Below, one piece after another: positions 43,823 through 54,570 of a stretch of 64,000 nucleotides of DNA. The DNA is taken from assembly GCA_949825045.1 (NCBI GenBank), contig OX463810.1, forward strand, positions 38,078,201 to 38,142,200, in the 5' to 3' direction. The notes beneath the pieces are model-generated. The model had not been told where the DNA came from. It did not search any database and worked only from the letters and a program-made list of their open reading frames with translations. The first letter of the stretch is position 1. The number at the start of each line of letters is the position of its first letter. The position numbers and the translations under genes were made by a program. The stretch is from Argyresthia goedartella. Its lineage: Eukaryota; Arthropoda; Insecta; Lepidoptera; Argyresthiidae.

Positions 43823-43892
43823 ATGATGATATCAAGGAACGCGATAGTGTCTGTATGACGCACAAACGAGACTCTGAGGAAATTCGTCGTTA
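43823..43892 (+). repeat. Pol-derived segment in the BEL leader
   Basis: ATGATGATATCAAGGAACGC, then AGTGTCTGTATGACGCAC and CGAGACTCTGAGG match 46024-46094 inside the Gag-Pol frame (ATGATGATATCACGGAGTGC, AGTGTCTTTATGACGCAT, CGAGATTCTGAGG), with about one base in five changed. The leader copy is out of coding context. Confidence 0.8.
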
Positions 43893-43952
43893 ATCTACCT
43901 ATCAAACAATATCTATCTATATCTATCTATCTAAATATTCCCATTAGCTAAA

Positions 43953-46900
43953 ATGCCCAATAACGACGTGGCAACCGTAGAGAAATCTAAACCTGAGAGC
44001 ATATCAGAACTAATAAGAGAGCGAGGGATTATAAAGGGGAAAATGACCCTATTTGTCAAATTTATAGCATCCATAAAACCCGAAACGATGACTGCCGAAC
44101 AAATAATCGAGCTTGGGCTGCGCACAGACAAAATGCAACTCGAGTTTTTACAGTTTGATAAAATACAAAGTAATATCGAAACCCTCTGCTCAGATATTGA
44201 CAAGCAGTTACTCGAAAGAGACTCCTTCGAATCTCAGTATTATCAATACATAGCTAAAGCCAAAGGCACTTTAAATCAAAAAGCGACAGACCAGACCGAC
44301 TTACAAGAACCTACACATCATTGCAAACATAGCTCAGATGCTAGCGATTCCATTAGGTACCCAGATATTAGCCTACCCTCATTTAATGGAGACATTACAC
44401 AGTGGATCGAATTCCGAGATACTTTCGACGCACTTATAAATCAGGGTAACCTGAAGCCCATACAAAAATATAAATATTTGAGAAGTTGTCTAAAGGGCAG
44501 TGCTTTGGAAGTTATAGGAGCGCTGGAATATTCGGAGGAAGGGTACAGCATAGCATGGCAATTACTTTGCGAACGCTATAATAACCCAAAAGTATTGGTC
44601 TACAATCATTTGCGAGCGCTTTTCGGCATCGATAGCGTACAATCGAATCCAATGGCACTAAGGGGCATGGGTGATAACATATCGAAACACCTTAGAACCC
44701 TAAGAAGCTTAAATATAGCAACCGAAAACTGGGATATATTGATAATTTTCTTTTTATCTAGCAAGCTAGAAAAGTCACTACAACTAAAATGGGAAGAAAA
44801 ATCCAACTCACGTGAACTTCCTACATTACAGGATTTCAAGACTTTTTTGAGGTCCCGAGCTGACCTTTTGGAGTCGATGAACAGCAACCAAGCTGTTGAA
44901 AATACAAACCGGAATTCGAGTAATACAACTGAAAAGGCGATGATAACCACGTCCCGCAACAATCCGGAAGCTAACAAGGTAACAAAACCACCTACTACCC
45001 AGCATAATCACTGCCCTTTTTGCAAGGGCACCCACTACCTAAATCAGTGTACACAGTTCCTAGCCCTTAGCCCTATAGCTCGCAGCCGAGCTGCGAAGAG
45101 GTTACGACTCTGCACTAACTGCCTGAGATCGAATCACGCGGTGCCGAACTGCCGAGCCAGCAAGTGTACCAAGTGTTCAGGTAAACATCATACTTTGTTA
45201 CACATACCTACTATACCTACTCCAGCGAACGAGCAATCTATTTATAATCCCGAGCGATTACCTACACAACCGAACACATCTCGTCCTACCTATAATCCCG
45301 AGCGATTACCTACACAACCGAGCGTATCTCGTCCTATGACGCTATACACCCCACAACAACAATCTACATCCGAAAATCAATCTATAAACTTGCATATTAA
45401 GCAAATCAACACGTCAAATGACAATGCTTGTTCACAGCCGATGCAAAACAAGCATGTTTTCTTATCTACAGCTGTAGTAAACATAACCGATCACGAAAAC
45501 AAACAACAAAGCATGAGAATCCTATTGGATTCCGGCTCGCAATCGTGCTACATAACAGAAAGGGCACACAAAAAACTAAACCTACCTGTACACAACACAG
45601 ATACCGATGTCATGGGTATCAGCAACACAATAATAAACGTTAAACACTATTGTAACGTTATTATTCACTCTAGAACCGAACCATTTTCTGTGGATCTATC
45701 TTGCTATATTGTACCTACAATCTGCAACCTACCTAACTATGATATAGGAAATCTTATCATACCTAAACGATTCCGACTGGCTGATGATGGATTCAATTCA
45801 GCCGGCGAAATCGACATGATACTGGGCGCCGAAAAATTCTATGACCTATTGTGCGTAAACCGACACGAATTAGGAACTAACTTACCGACTTTGCAAAAAA
45901 CCAAATTGGGCTGGATCGTGACTGGCTCGACGACGGGGCCAGTACGCCAGCAAACTAGATGTCATTTCATTCAACAACAAATGAGAAGCATTTTCGAAAC
46001 TGAGGAAAATTCCACACTTTCCAATGATGATATCACGGAGTGCGAAAGTGTCTTTATGACGCATAATCGAGATTCTGAGGGAAAGTTTGTCGTAAAAATA
46101 CCTCTAAAAGAACCTGCTTCAAGTTTAGGTAGATCAAGACACATTGCCTATAAGAGATTTCTGTCATTAGAAAACAAATTTAGTAAAAATTCAGAATATA
46201 AAAAACAATACGTCCAATTCATGAGAGATTTCCAACAAGCGGGCCGCATGAAAGAGATGGAATACTCCAATGTAGGACCCCAAGTCTACTTACCGCATCA
46301 CGCGGTAATTAATATCGAAAAATTATCAACCCCAGTGAGGGTTGTCTTTGACGCATCATGTCCAACAGACACTGGAAAATCGCTTAACGATATTCAATAT
46401 AAGGGTACGATATTTCAAGATAGCCTAATCAATATACTAGTAAGATTTAGAACTTACAAATTTGTAGTAAATGCAGATATACAGAAAATGTTTTGCCAGG
46501 TCAATATTGATCAATCACAACAAAACCTACAAAATATACTATGGAGGGAAAACTCAACCGATCCTCTACGTACCTACACATTAACTACTCTCAGTTTTGG
46601 CTTGAAGGCGGCCCCCTACATAGCCACGAGATGCCTACTGCAGCTAGCAACCGAATTCGAAGGTAAATACCCTACAGCAGCCGAAGCAATAAAAGGTTCA
46701 TTCTACTACGATGACTGGATCTATGGAGGCGACGACGAAGCAGCGCTAATCGAGACAGCAACGCAAGTAGCGGCCATCCTGCGTACAGCCTGCTTCAATC
46801 TACGAAAATGGAAGTCGAACTCAAAAACCATATTAAAAAAGGTATGTAACACCGACTCAACAAATCCGACCGAGAGCGGAAATAACACACACAAACTATT

Positions 46901-49274
46901 AGGTATCACATGGTGCAGCCACACAGATTGTTTACAATTCTCATTCAAAGAACAACCAATGCCAGATCGACTTACGAAAAGAAAGGTCCTGTCTATAATT
47001 TCAGCTATCTATGATCCTACGGGCTTAATTAGTCCCGTTTTAGTGACAGCTAAATGTTTTATTAAAAAACTATGGCAGGATAAAACTTCATGGGACGAAA
47101 CCCTATCGCCCGCTTTAACAAGAGAATGGATATCTTACTATAGGAGTCTATTTTCTTTAAACAATCTATCCATACCGAGACGCACAATCATAAACAATTA
47201 CGTAACACTAGAACTGCATGGGTTTGCAGATAGTTCAAAAACATGTTACGGAATTGCAATTTATTTACGTTCCATTGATAATTTAGGTAATATACAGGTG
47301 CATTTGTTATGCACAAAGTCTAGAATTGCTAGAGAGGAAACAATACCCCGCTTAGAATTACGCGCAGCGGTATTGTTATCACAAGTAATGGAATCACAAG
47401 GCAATAACCTTGCCAAACGAGTCAGTAAAATATACCTATGGTCTGACTCACAGGTGGTATTGGCGTGGATAAAAACACCGCCACCTAAACTAGGTACTTT
47501 CATCAGTAACAGAGTAGCGGAAATTCAGAGATTAACCAAGATCGAAGACTGGCATTGGGTGTGTTCGGCTGAAAATCCAGCTGACATTATATCGAGAGGA
47601 ATTCAACCTCATATATTAAGAAAAAGCAATCTGTGGTGGTCGGGTCCCGCCTGGCTATCTGGTCAAACGGCGCAGTGGCCTCTGCACAATCAAACTAACA
47701 CACAAATACAAACAAAGGACACAGAACAAACTATATCCTTAGTTAACCCAACAAACATCGAGAATAATTTCATAGATAAATTGTTTCATAAATATTCAAA
47801 CGACAAAAAATTATCGCGAGTGTTTGCCTATACTCTGCGATTCATCAATAACCTACAAAATCCTTGTAATAAAATAAGCGGACCGCTGTCCGTTCAAGAA
47901 TTAAATGATTCGATGCATAAACTAATTATGCGCGCACAAATAACATCACTACCTATTGAATACAAACTTTTAAGTCAGAATAAATCAATACCAACGTCAT
48001 CAAATATTAAATGCCTTAACCCGTTTTTTGAAGATGGCCTGTTGAAAGTTGGAGGAAGGTTAAACCTATCAAACATTCCCGAAACTAAAAAACATCCTAT
48101 AATTTTGCATCCAAAACACATACTCACTGAAACTATAATGAGAAACATGCATATCAAACTCTTCCATTGTGGTCCACAGCTACTGCTAGCATGCATGAGA
48201 GAGCAGTACTGGCCATTAAATGGAAAAGGTCTGGCTAACAAAATTGTACACAAATGCGTTACATGTTTCAAAGCAAAACCACTCATACACGTACCCATTA
48301 TGGGTCAACTACCTACAATAAGAACTACTCCTTCACCGCCATTCCACACAACATTTTGTGATTATGCTGGGCCCTATTCAATTCGAGATAGAAGGGGGCG
48401 TGGTTTCAAGTCTTACAAATGTTGGATAGCTATGTTTGTTTGCTCATCGACAAGGGCAGTTCACATTGAGTTGGTTTCAGGTTTAGAATCACAAGCCTTT
48501 ATTGCCGCCTTCCGGCGATTCATATGCAGAAGAGGTAAACCAAGTCAAATGGTAAGTGACAACTCGACCACATTCCGTGGAGCAAATAATGATTTAGTAG
48601 AACTATACAGATACCTAAACGAAAATTTTAGCGAACTTACCAACTTCCTTGCAAACGAAGGTATTTCCTGGAAATTCTTACCCCCCTACAGCCCGCATCT
48701 AGGCGGCCTACATGAAGCTGCAATTGGCAGCTGTAAGCTTCATCTTAAGAGGGTATTAAGTCAAGCCTTATTAACATTTGAAGAATTCTCTACGGTTCTT
48801 ACTCAAATTGAGGCAATATTAAACTCGCGCCCATTGTGTCCCATACCTAATGCTAATAATGATGATTTTCCCATTCTTACGCCAGCTCACTTTCTGATCG
48901 GTAGATCGTACACGTCTCTGGCGGACTACGAATACCAAGATGTATCAAGGAATAAGTTAAATCACTTCCAACAACTCCAACAGATACAACAGGACTTCTG
49001 GAAGCGGTGGTCTCGAGAGTACCTGGGTCTCCTACAGCAGAGGTGCAAGTGGAGGAGCACAAAGGGACCTAACCTCACCGTCGGCTCAATCGTGCTGGTG
49101 AAGGACGATCGCTTACCACCCTGCCAGTGGAAGTTGGGACGCATCGCGAAGACACAAGACGGTCAAGATGGCGAAACGAGGGTCGCCGTCATCCAAACAA
49201 CAAAAGGCCTTATCAAACGAGCCTTCAATAATATTTGCCCCTTACCTATTTCTCTGTCAGATACCGACTATTAG
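43953..49274 (+). CDS. BEL/Pao Gag-Pol polyprotein, intact, 1773 codons
   Basis: One frame encodes everything the element needs except an envelope. Gag (DUF1759-like) spans about residues 1-340. Zinc knuckles follow: C354-C357-H361-C366, C387-C390-H395-C400 and a C405-C408 variant. The protease has D-S-G at residue 526. The RT has its first catalytic Asp at 842 (NADIQKMF) and YYDD at 918-921. RNase H has D1093, E1135, D1165 and D1211. Integrase has a zinc-binding part with His near 1400-1405 and Cys 1435/1438, and the catalytic D1470, D1536 and E1588, followed by a DUF5641-type C-terminus. No stop or frameshift is seen and all catalytic residues are present. The ATG at 43953 is preferred because Gag similarity starts there. 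A separate gag start or processing sites cannot be read from sequence alone. Confidence 0.95.
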   Translation: MPNNDVATVEKSKPESISELIRERGIIKGKMTLFVKFIASIKPETMTAEQIIELGLRTDKMQLEFLQFDKIQSNIETLCSDIDKQLLERDSFESQYYQYIAKAKGTLNQKATDQTDLQEPTHHCKHSSDASDSIRYPDISLPSFNGDITQWIEFRDTFDALINQGNLKPIQKYKYLRSCLKGSALEVIGALEYSEEGYSIAWQLLCERYNNPKVLVYNHLRALFGIDSVQSNPMALRGMGDNISKHLRTLRSLNIATENWDILIIFFLSSKLEKSLQLKWEEKSNSRELPTLQDFKTFLRSRADLLESMNSNQAVENTNRNSSNTTEKAMITTSRNNPEANKVTKPPTTQHNHCPFCKGTHYLNQCTQFLALSPIARSRAAKRLRLCTNCLRSNHAVPNCRASKCTKCSGKHHTLLHIPTIPTPANEQSIYNPERLPTQPNTSRPTYNPERLPTQPSVSRPMTLYTPQQQSTSENQSINLHIKQINTSNDNACSQPMQNKHVFLSTAVVNITDHENKQQSMRILLDSGSQSCYITERAHKKLNLPVHNTDTDVMGISNTIINVKHYCNVIIHSRTEPFSVDLSCYIVPTICNLPNYDIGNLIIPKRFRLADDGFNSAGEIDMILGAEKFYDLLCVNRHELGTNLPTLQKTKLGWIVTGSTTGPVRQQTRCHFIQQQMRSIFETEENSTLSNDDITECESVFMTHNRDSEGKFVVKIPLKEPASSLGRSRHIAYKRFLSLENKFSKNSEYKKQYVQFMRDFQQAGRMKEMEYSNVGPQVYLPHHAVINIEKLSTPVRVVFDASCPTDTGKSLNDIQYKGTIFQDSLINILVRFRTYKFVVNADIQKMFCQVNIDQSQQNLQNILWRENSTDPLRTYTLTTLSFGLKAAPYIATRCLLQLATEFEGKYPTAAEAIKGSFYYDDWIYGGDDEAALIETATQVAAILRTACFNLRKWKSNSKTILKKVCNTDSTNPTESGNNTHKLLGITWCSHTDCLQFSFKEQPMPDRLTKRKVLSIISAIYDPTGLISPVLVTAKCFIKKLWQDKTSWDETLSPALTREWISYYRSLFSLNNLSIPRRTIINNYVTLELHGFADSSKTCYGIAIYLRSIDNLGNIQVHLLCTKSRIAREETIPRLELRAAVLLSQVMESQGNNLAKRVSKIYLWSDSQVVLAWIKTPPPKLGTFISNRVAEIQRLTKIEDWHWVCSAENPADIISRGIQPHILRKSNLWWSGPAWLSGQTAQWPLHNQTNTQIQTKDTEQTISLVNPTNIENNFIDKLFHKYSNDKKLSRVFAYTLRFINNLQNPCNKISGPLSVQELNDSMHKLIMRAQITSLPIEYKLLSQNKSIPTSSNIKCLNPFFEDGLLKVGGRLNLSNIPETKKHPIILHPKHILTETIMRNMHIKLFHCGPQLLLACMREQYWPLNGKGLANKIVHKCVTCFKAKPLIHVPIMGQLPTIRTTPSPPFHTTFCDYAGPYSIRDRRGRGFKSYKCWIAMFVCSSTRAVHIELVSGLESQAFIAAFRRFICRRGKPSQMVSDNSTTFRGANNDLVELYRYLNENFSELTNFLANEGISWKFLPPYSPHLGGLHEAAIGSCKLHLKRVLSQALLTFEEFSTVLTQIEAILNSRPLCPIPNANNDDFPILTPAHFLIGRSYTSLADYEYQDVSRNKLNHFQQLQQIQQDFWKRWSREYLGLLQQRCKWRSTKGPNLTVGSIVLVKDDRLPPCQWKLGRIAKTQDGQDGETRVAVIQTTKGLIKRAFNNICPLPISLSDTDY
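45242..45337 (+). repeat. 48-bp tandem duplication in BEL Gag
   Basis: Two adjacent copies of a 16-residue unit (Y-N-P-E-R-L-P-T-Q-P, then N-T-S-R-P or S-V-S-R-P) follow the zinc knuckles. The DNA copies differ at a few positions. The frame is kept. Confidence 0.85.
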
Positions 49275-49544
49275 TTCTAAGTAATCAGTGTAGGTAGACA
49301 GGGACTATATAATTAATTAATCACTTTATTACACAAACAAGTGAAATGTAACCTAATTAACTACTGCCTACTTAATAAAAAAATACTTCTCTTGTGTTTT
49401 CTTCATAAGATCTAGAATCTTTCTAGGTAGGTAACTAAAACAGAACGCTAGGAGTATACATAAATCTATTAATAAATTAGCTAGTCACATTCATAAATTA
49501 CAGTTATATTTGTATACCTAGTAGAGTTTAGGCGCTCTGGAGTA
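49275..49544 (+). other. BEL 3' untranslated region
   Basis: Non-coding between the stop codon and the 3' LTR. The bases before the LTR (GGCGCTCTGGAGTA) are only weakly purine-rich, so the polypurine tract is not certain. Confidence 0.5.
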
Positions 49545-49820
49545 TGTCAAAATGACATCATAGCATCAATGTACAGCGCCATCTAGTCTTCCATAGTACG
49601 AACCACCTCACCCACAACTATACCCTAAATCAATACCTTTAGAGGTGGTTCGACTAATAAAGGCTAGATGGCGCTAATTAACCATATCTTATAAATTCCG
49701 TTCAACTCGATTTAACCACCATTCTCGCATTAGAGCCCGAGCTGCGAATACCTTGTACAAACCGAATTAAATATCTTCAGATAAAACCTAAACACCTATT
49801 ATTTGGGGCACCCATTTTCA
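49545..49820 (+). repeat. BEL 3' LTR
   Basis: Same as the 5' LTR apart from one extra C (GATAAAACCTAAAC against GATAAAACTAAAC). Starts TGTCAAAATGAC, ends CCCATTTTCA. Confidence 0.95.
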
Positions 49821-50154
49821 CTTAGCTTACTCAGATGTCTACCAATTCACAATTTTTTCAGCTAAACGAAGAGTTTTCGGAAACAAAGAAACGAAAAGCA
49901 CAGGTCCCGTCTGTGTAATAGTATAAATAAAATAAGTAAGTAAATAAGGCCCCTGTTCAAATGTTAACTACCTACTCTTGCTCTACTAGGGTTGTCGCTT
50001 TACGCCCCGGGCCAATCCGTGCATTGTCCATAGAGGTGTGGCTTTGTCGTTAAAAGGTCGTATAAATATCTTGTGCACCGATAAAATCCTCATGGTCTAT
50101 CAAAGTGAGCCACTTTAAGCGTCTGAACAAATAAGTCATGTCTAGTGTATTTTA

Positions 50155-50265
50155 TTATAATACAAACGTAGGAATGCAACTCGCTACCTATATGGAGAAT
50201 GAAAGTAGCCACACCAATAACTTTGTAAACTACATTTTGCCACCTAAAATACAACCTGTTAATTT
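50155..50265 (+). repeat. Direct repeat, copy 1
   Basis: GAATGAAAGTAGCCACACCA + ATAACTTTGTAAACTAC matches GTGTGAAAGTAGCCGCACCA + ATAACTTTGTAAACAAC at 50866-50905, about 690 bases downstream. Confidence 0.65.
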
Positions 50266-50519
50266 TCTTTCATCCTTCTCTACAAATCCATGCGTACATC
50301 CATACTGCAGTGGGGTAGTAAACAAATTACACCTACCTACACCACAGCATACAGTAAACCATGAAGGTTGAAAATTATACATATATCTAATGTTAGTACC
50401 TATGCCAATAAGTTATAGCGGAATAATGTTAGTGAAATTGTTGTAGCAATAAGCAGCAGAAGACTGACTCTGTCCTGAGCACCCTTATTTTACCCCAAAA
50501 CTCAGCGATGTGTGCCTGT

Positions 50520-50710
50520 GGCAGCTTACGCGGAACGGATCGTGGCTGTTCGTACGCGGCCGTGGTGGGCGCACTTTTCTATGAAGGTTACCAGGAGTGC
50601 CTGAGTGCCTCGTGGAGAAGGTAACCTCTCTTTCTCGCATAGGAGAGAGAGAGAGAGAGAGAGGGAGGGAGAGGTTAGCCCCTCCACGCGTCACTCACAC
50701 ACAGATAAAA
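50520..50710. repeat. (GA)n repeat block related to 14056-14184
   Basis: A GAGAGA tract with flanking TAACCTCTCTTTCTCGCATA; reversed, the 14056-14184 element has ACCTCTCATTCTCGCATACG and a similar tract. Confidence 0.5.
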
Positions 50711-50823
50711 TTGGCGAGATCTGTAGGTTAAAAGAGATGAAAGTAAGGCTTGTATTTAACTGCTTTTGATATAGCAAACTACAGTCTCCTCCGTACTGAC
50801 CGCTTACCGACTGTGTAAACCAC

Positions 50824-50930
50824 ATACAATCTTATGAATGCACCTGGCTACGTACATGGAGTGTGAAAGTAGCCGCACCAATAACTTTGTAAACAACATA
50901 TTGCTATGTAAAATCCAAACAAACCATTCA
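50824..50930 (+). repeat. Direct repeat, copy 2
   Basis: Partner of 50155-50265. Confidence 0.65.
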
Positions 50931-51115
50931 ATTCACACCATCCCTACCATTGTACGGTGGTACGCAGACATCTGAAAAGTTCCTGAAACTTTAGTAACAT
51001 AAAATACTGATATTCAGCCATTCAGAATTGTGTATCGCTTGGTAGGTACTTACAATGCCTGAACATATTTGGGGCAGTCGTCTTTACATCAATTAAGTCA
51101 GGCATGTCCTTTGGT

Positions 51116-54060
51116 TGGGATTACGGTCCAAACCCCCTATGAACAGACCTGAACCAAGGCCCCTAGTGCCCGGCGCCTCCAGTGGCGATGCCGGCGCGAC
51201 GACGGTAGCTGGACTATCCCTGGAGCTTGGGGTGCGAAGAATCTCCGGGTGAGACCGATACCCCGTCAAACGACCACAGCTCGACATATGGACACCGATA
51301 CCATAAATATTATTTCTTTCAATGTACACACTCTGGCGTCAGAAGAGCGTATGATAGAATTGGAGACCTCATTAAAAGACGTAAAGTGGGACATTGTGGG
51401 ACTTTCAGAAGTTAGACGTTTGGGAGAACAGACAATAGAAAGGGAAAATAGCATATTCTACTACTTCGGTACCAGCAGTGGAATGCACGGAGTGGGTTTT
51501 CTGGTGGCAAAGAAGTGGAGAAACAATCTCATTGAATTTATGGCATACTCAGAGAGAGTTGCAGCACTAAAATTAAAAATCACAGACAAGCAATGACTCA
51601 AATTCAAATATACGCACCTACCTCCAGGCCCAGCTGTAACGATGACGTTGAAGATCTTTACGACCTAATAAACAAGGCCTGCGATGAACACGAAGGTTCC
51701 TGGGCCCAGTCCTCGGTGACTTTAACGCAAAAGTCGGGACAAGGTAGGAACAGGACAACCGAGACGTGATAAGACCACACGGGCTGGGAAGCCGAAACGA
51801 TCGTGGCACTCGGTTGCTCCAGTTCGCCTTCGGACAGCGCCTCACAATTAGTAATAGCTTTTTCTTCAAAAAACCGCAACGACGCTGGACCTGGATTTCT
51901 CCGGATAATAAAACTAAAAATTAAATAGATTTTGTTATCTCTTCCGACAAACAAATTATAAAAAATATTTCGATCATCAACAAATTAATATTTAGTTTCG
52001 ACCATCGGCCTATCCGTGCAAAAGTTAAACTTAACGTAAAAATATATAGAGAAAACTTTTTTAAAAACAAAATAAAAGGTTGTCAAAAGACTCACTTTTA
52101 AACAATCATGAAAATTTTAATCTAGAGCTCAGTAACTATATATAAAGACCTCCCTATTGATATAGAAGACGCGGAATCACAATACAAAAGCATAAACAAT
52201 TCCATAAAAACAGCTAGCAAAACAGTAAAACAAGTAAGAGCACATAATAATAAATTAACAAAAGATAATAAATCCCTAATACAAAGAAGAGAATCATTGC
52301 CCAAATGCTCACCCCAATATGATGAAATAGATCGTGATGTAAAACGCAGTATAAGACGAGATATAAGAAATCACAATACACACATGGTAAAAATGGCAAT
52401 CGAGAAAAACAGATCCCTTAGAGTAGCCAAACAAGGAATCAATAGTAACAAAACCTGGATCACACGATTAATGGACCAAAATGGTGTTACGTAAGGCAAC
52501 AGAGATAGAGTTATGGACATCTGCACGTCATTCTACAAAACATTATATCCTGACCCACTACAGACGGACCTAACCTTTGATGCCGAATAATGCTGTCCAG
52601 ATACCATCCCTCCCATCTCAGGCTCTGAAGTCAATCGTGCTCTTATGAGTATGAAATATGATAAGAGCCCCGGAGAAGATGGTATTTCGACAGAAGCATT
52701 AAAGATAGGAAAACCAGCATTACTTCCTAACCTAACAAACTTGTGCAACACTCTACTATATAAAGACCAATTCCCGTCTAAATTACTTCATTCAAATATA
52801 ATTATACTCCATACAAAAGGCGTCAAATCCGATATCGGAAACTATCGCCCAATCAGTCTGGCTTCCCACATTTATAAATTATTTATCAAGAGTATCGAAT
52901 CACGAATTGCTGGCAAATTAGACTCTCACCAACCACCCCAACAAGCTGGGTTCCGCCCAGCATTCATAACAACAGATCATCTACTATCTCTCAATTAAAT
53001 CATCGAAAAATATAACGAATTCAATAAACCCCTCTACCTTGCCTATGTGGATTACTCTAAAGCATTCGACAGCATCACTCATGATTCCATATTCAAAGCT
53101 CTCCATAACCAAAATATAGACCCCATTTATATTAACATTATCAAAACGACATATAACAATAGCTCTGCACATATAAAGTTGCAGTCATAAGACCAACATT
53201 CAATATAGATAGAGGTGTGAAGCAGGGCGACCCTTTATCGCCAAAGCTGTTTACTGGTACCCTCGACGAGGTATTTAAACAGCTAGCGGTCCCATAGCAG
53301 GACAAGGGCATTGTTGTTAGTGGCAGAAGGCTCACAAACCTTCGCTTCGCCGATGACATTGTCCTGTTCGCGTCAACGGCAGCTGAACTACAATTAATGC
53401 TACAATACCTTAGTACCGCAAACCTTGAGGTTGTCTAATGATGAATCGGACAAAAACGCAGGTCATGACCGATAGTACGAAACGTAGGGTCGAGGTTGAT
53501 GGGCAGAAAGTATAGTATGTCGACGAATACATCTACTTGGGCCAGTTAGTATCCTTCGAAAACAGGCAGGATAAGGAAATCGATAGACGCATATCGAACG
53601 CCTGGAAATGATACTGGTCCATGAAAGAGCTGATGAAGGGAAACCTTCCATTGTCACTGAAGCGAAAACTCGTCGACATGTGCATCCTGCCCATCCTAAC
53701 CTACGGTGCTTAAACTTGGTCGCTGACGGAGATCCAGAAGTCCAAACTCAAGGTTTGGCAAAGAGCAATGGAGAGAAGTCTAACCATTGTCAGGCTGACC
53801 GACCAAAGAAACACGACACTATGCTCCATCACTGGAATTGCTGACGTTGGCGCAAAGACCGCTATGCTGAAGTGGTACTGGGCCGGACACGTGTGCCGCA
53901 TGCACCCCCAAAAATGGGCCAATCTGACCACCGAATGGGTGCCCACTGATGTTTTTACCGAACTGGGAGGGAGCAGCACAGCACAGGGAGGAATGGTCTG
54001 AGATAGGGGAGGCCTTTGCCCAGCAGTGGGACACTATGCAGGCTAAATAAATATAAAAAA
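51116..54060 (+). mobile_element. RTE-clade LINE with target duplication
   Basis: The 10-bp GTCCTTTGGT lies on both sides (51106-51115 and 54061-54070). Between them are a 5' leader, endonuclease, RT and the classic RTE tail GAGGCCTTTGCCCAGCAGTG + GGACACTATGCAGGC ending in AAATAAATATAAAAAA. At about 2.95 kb it is close to full length for RTE. It landed next to the jockey fragment that begins near 54082. Confidence 0.9.
51290..53995 (+). pseudogene. RTE endonuclease-reverse transcriptase, many breaks
   Basis: The endonuclease part reads INIISFNVHTLASEERMIEL, then WDIVGLSEVRRLGEQTI and HGVGFLVAKKWRNN. After a frameshift near 51590 it continues as QIYAPTSRP and, in a further frame, LGDFNAKVG at about 51710. 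The RT starts near 52640 (MKYDKSPGEDGISTEALKIG), then NYRPISLASHIYKLFIK, QQAGFRPAF, a stop near 52998, AYVDYSKAFDSITHDSIFKA, QGDPLSPKLF and FADDIVLF at about 53347. The C-terminal part (ATLCSITGIADVG ... WAGHVCRM-like wording) ends near 53995. At least six stops or frameshifts leave no usable protein. Confidence 0.85.
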
Positions 54061-54081
54061 GTCCTTTGGTGAACATTTACC

Positions 54082-54570
54082 ATGTTTGATTTGGCTTCTG
54101 ATGATATTTTAAAATTTAGGCAACACTTAATTTATTTGCGATTTAGGTTTGTTATGGTCAAAACTCCCAAAGACCACAAAGGCGGTACCGCCAACTATTA
54201 TAAACGATATTTAGACGTATCCCCTATAGACACCACCCAACTAGTAAAATGCGAGGCAACAGCCATCCGCATTGCAATGTCAGGTCACGATCCCATAGTC
54301 ATAGCATAGTCTATATGCCGGCCGGACAGAAGATGATAGCTAATGATATCAAAACCCTCTTAGAACTAGGTAGTAGTTTTCCTAGCCGGTGACTTCAACA
54401 GCAAGCACCAGCAGTGGAACTGTAACGAGACAAATACTAACGGTTGGACCATGCACAGACTTTTCGAATCCCTCGATGACTGCGAATTTCCCGACCCATT
54501 ACCCTTACACAAGTGACTACAGACCAGACATTCCCTCCTACTGCATATTCAAAAACATTAGTCTCCAAGT
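54082..54570 (+). pseudogene. jockey-clade LINE, endonuclease part (left half of a split copy)
   Basis: MVKTPKDHKGGTANYYKR, CEATAIRIAMSGHDPIVIA, and, after breaks, AGDFNSKHQQWNCN match the jockey endonuclease layout (K-G-G-T-A-x-Y-Y-K-R ... GDFN-x-K-x-x-x-W-N-C). It ends YRPDIPSYCIFKNISLQV, where the reading meets the target duplication of an inserted LINE at 54560-54570. The same frame resumes at 57711. Confidence 0.8.

Larger units (their letters stand above)
42960..49825 (+). mobile_element. Complete BEL/Pao LTR retrotransposon
   Basis: Both LTRs (275 and 276 bp, TG...CA) are present and differ by one inserted base in what can be compared by eye. The target duplication CTTAG flanks it (42960-42964 and 49821-49825), the usual length for BEL elements. 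A primer-binding site directly follows the 5' LTR, and one open frame encodes Gag, protease, RT, RNase H and integrase. No envelope gene is present. The near-identical LTRs and unbroken frame point to a recent insertion. It is transcribed away from the Myb/SANT gene. Confidence 0.96.
49826..51105. other. Non-coding DNA with two local repeats
   Basis: No gene recognised; the 77-codon frame at 50138-50371 overlaps the first copy of a direct repeat and has no protein features. Confidence 0.4.

Noticed and set aside
42960..49825. An endogenous retrovirus with envelope
   Set aside because: After the integrase/DUF5641 end there are only about 270 non-coding bases before the 3' LTR; no envelope frame exists.
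50138..50371. A small secreted or hypothetical protein
   Set aside because: The frame overlaps a direct repeat that occurs again at 50824 without an open frame, and shows no signal peptide or domain.
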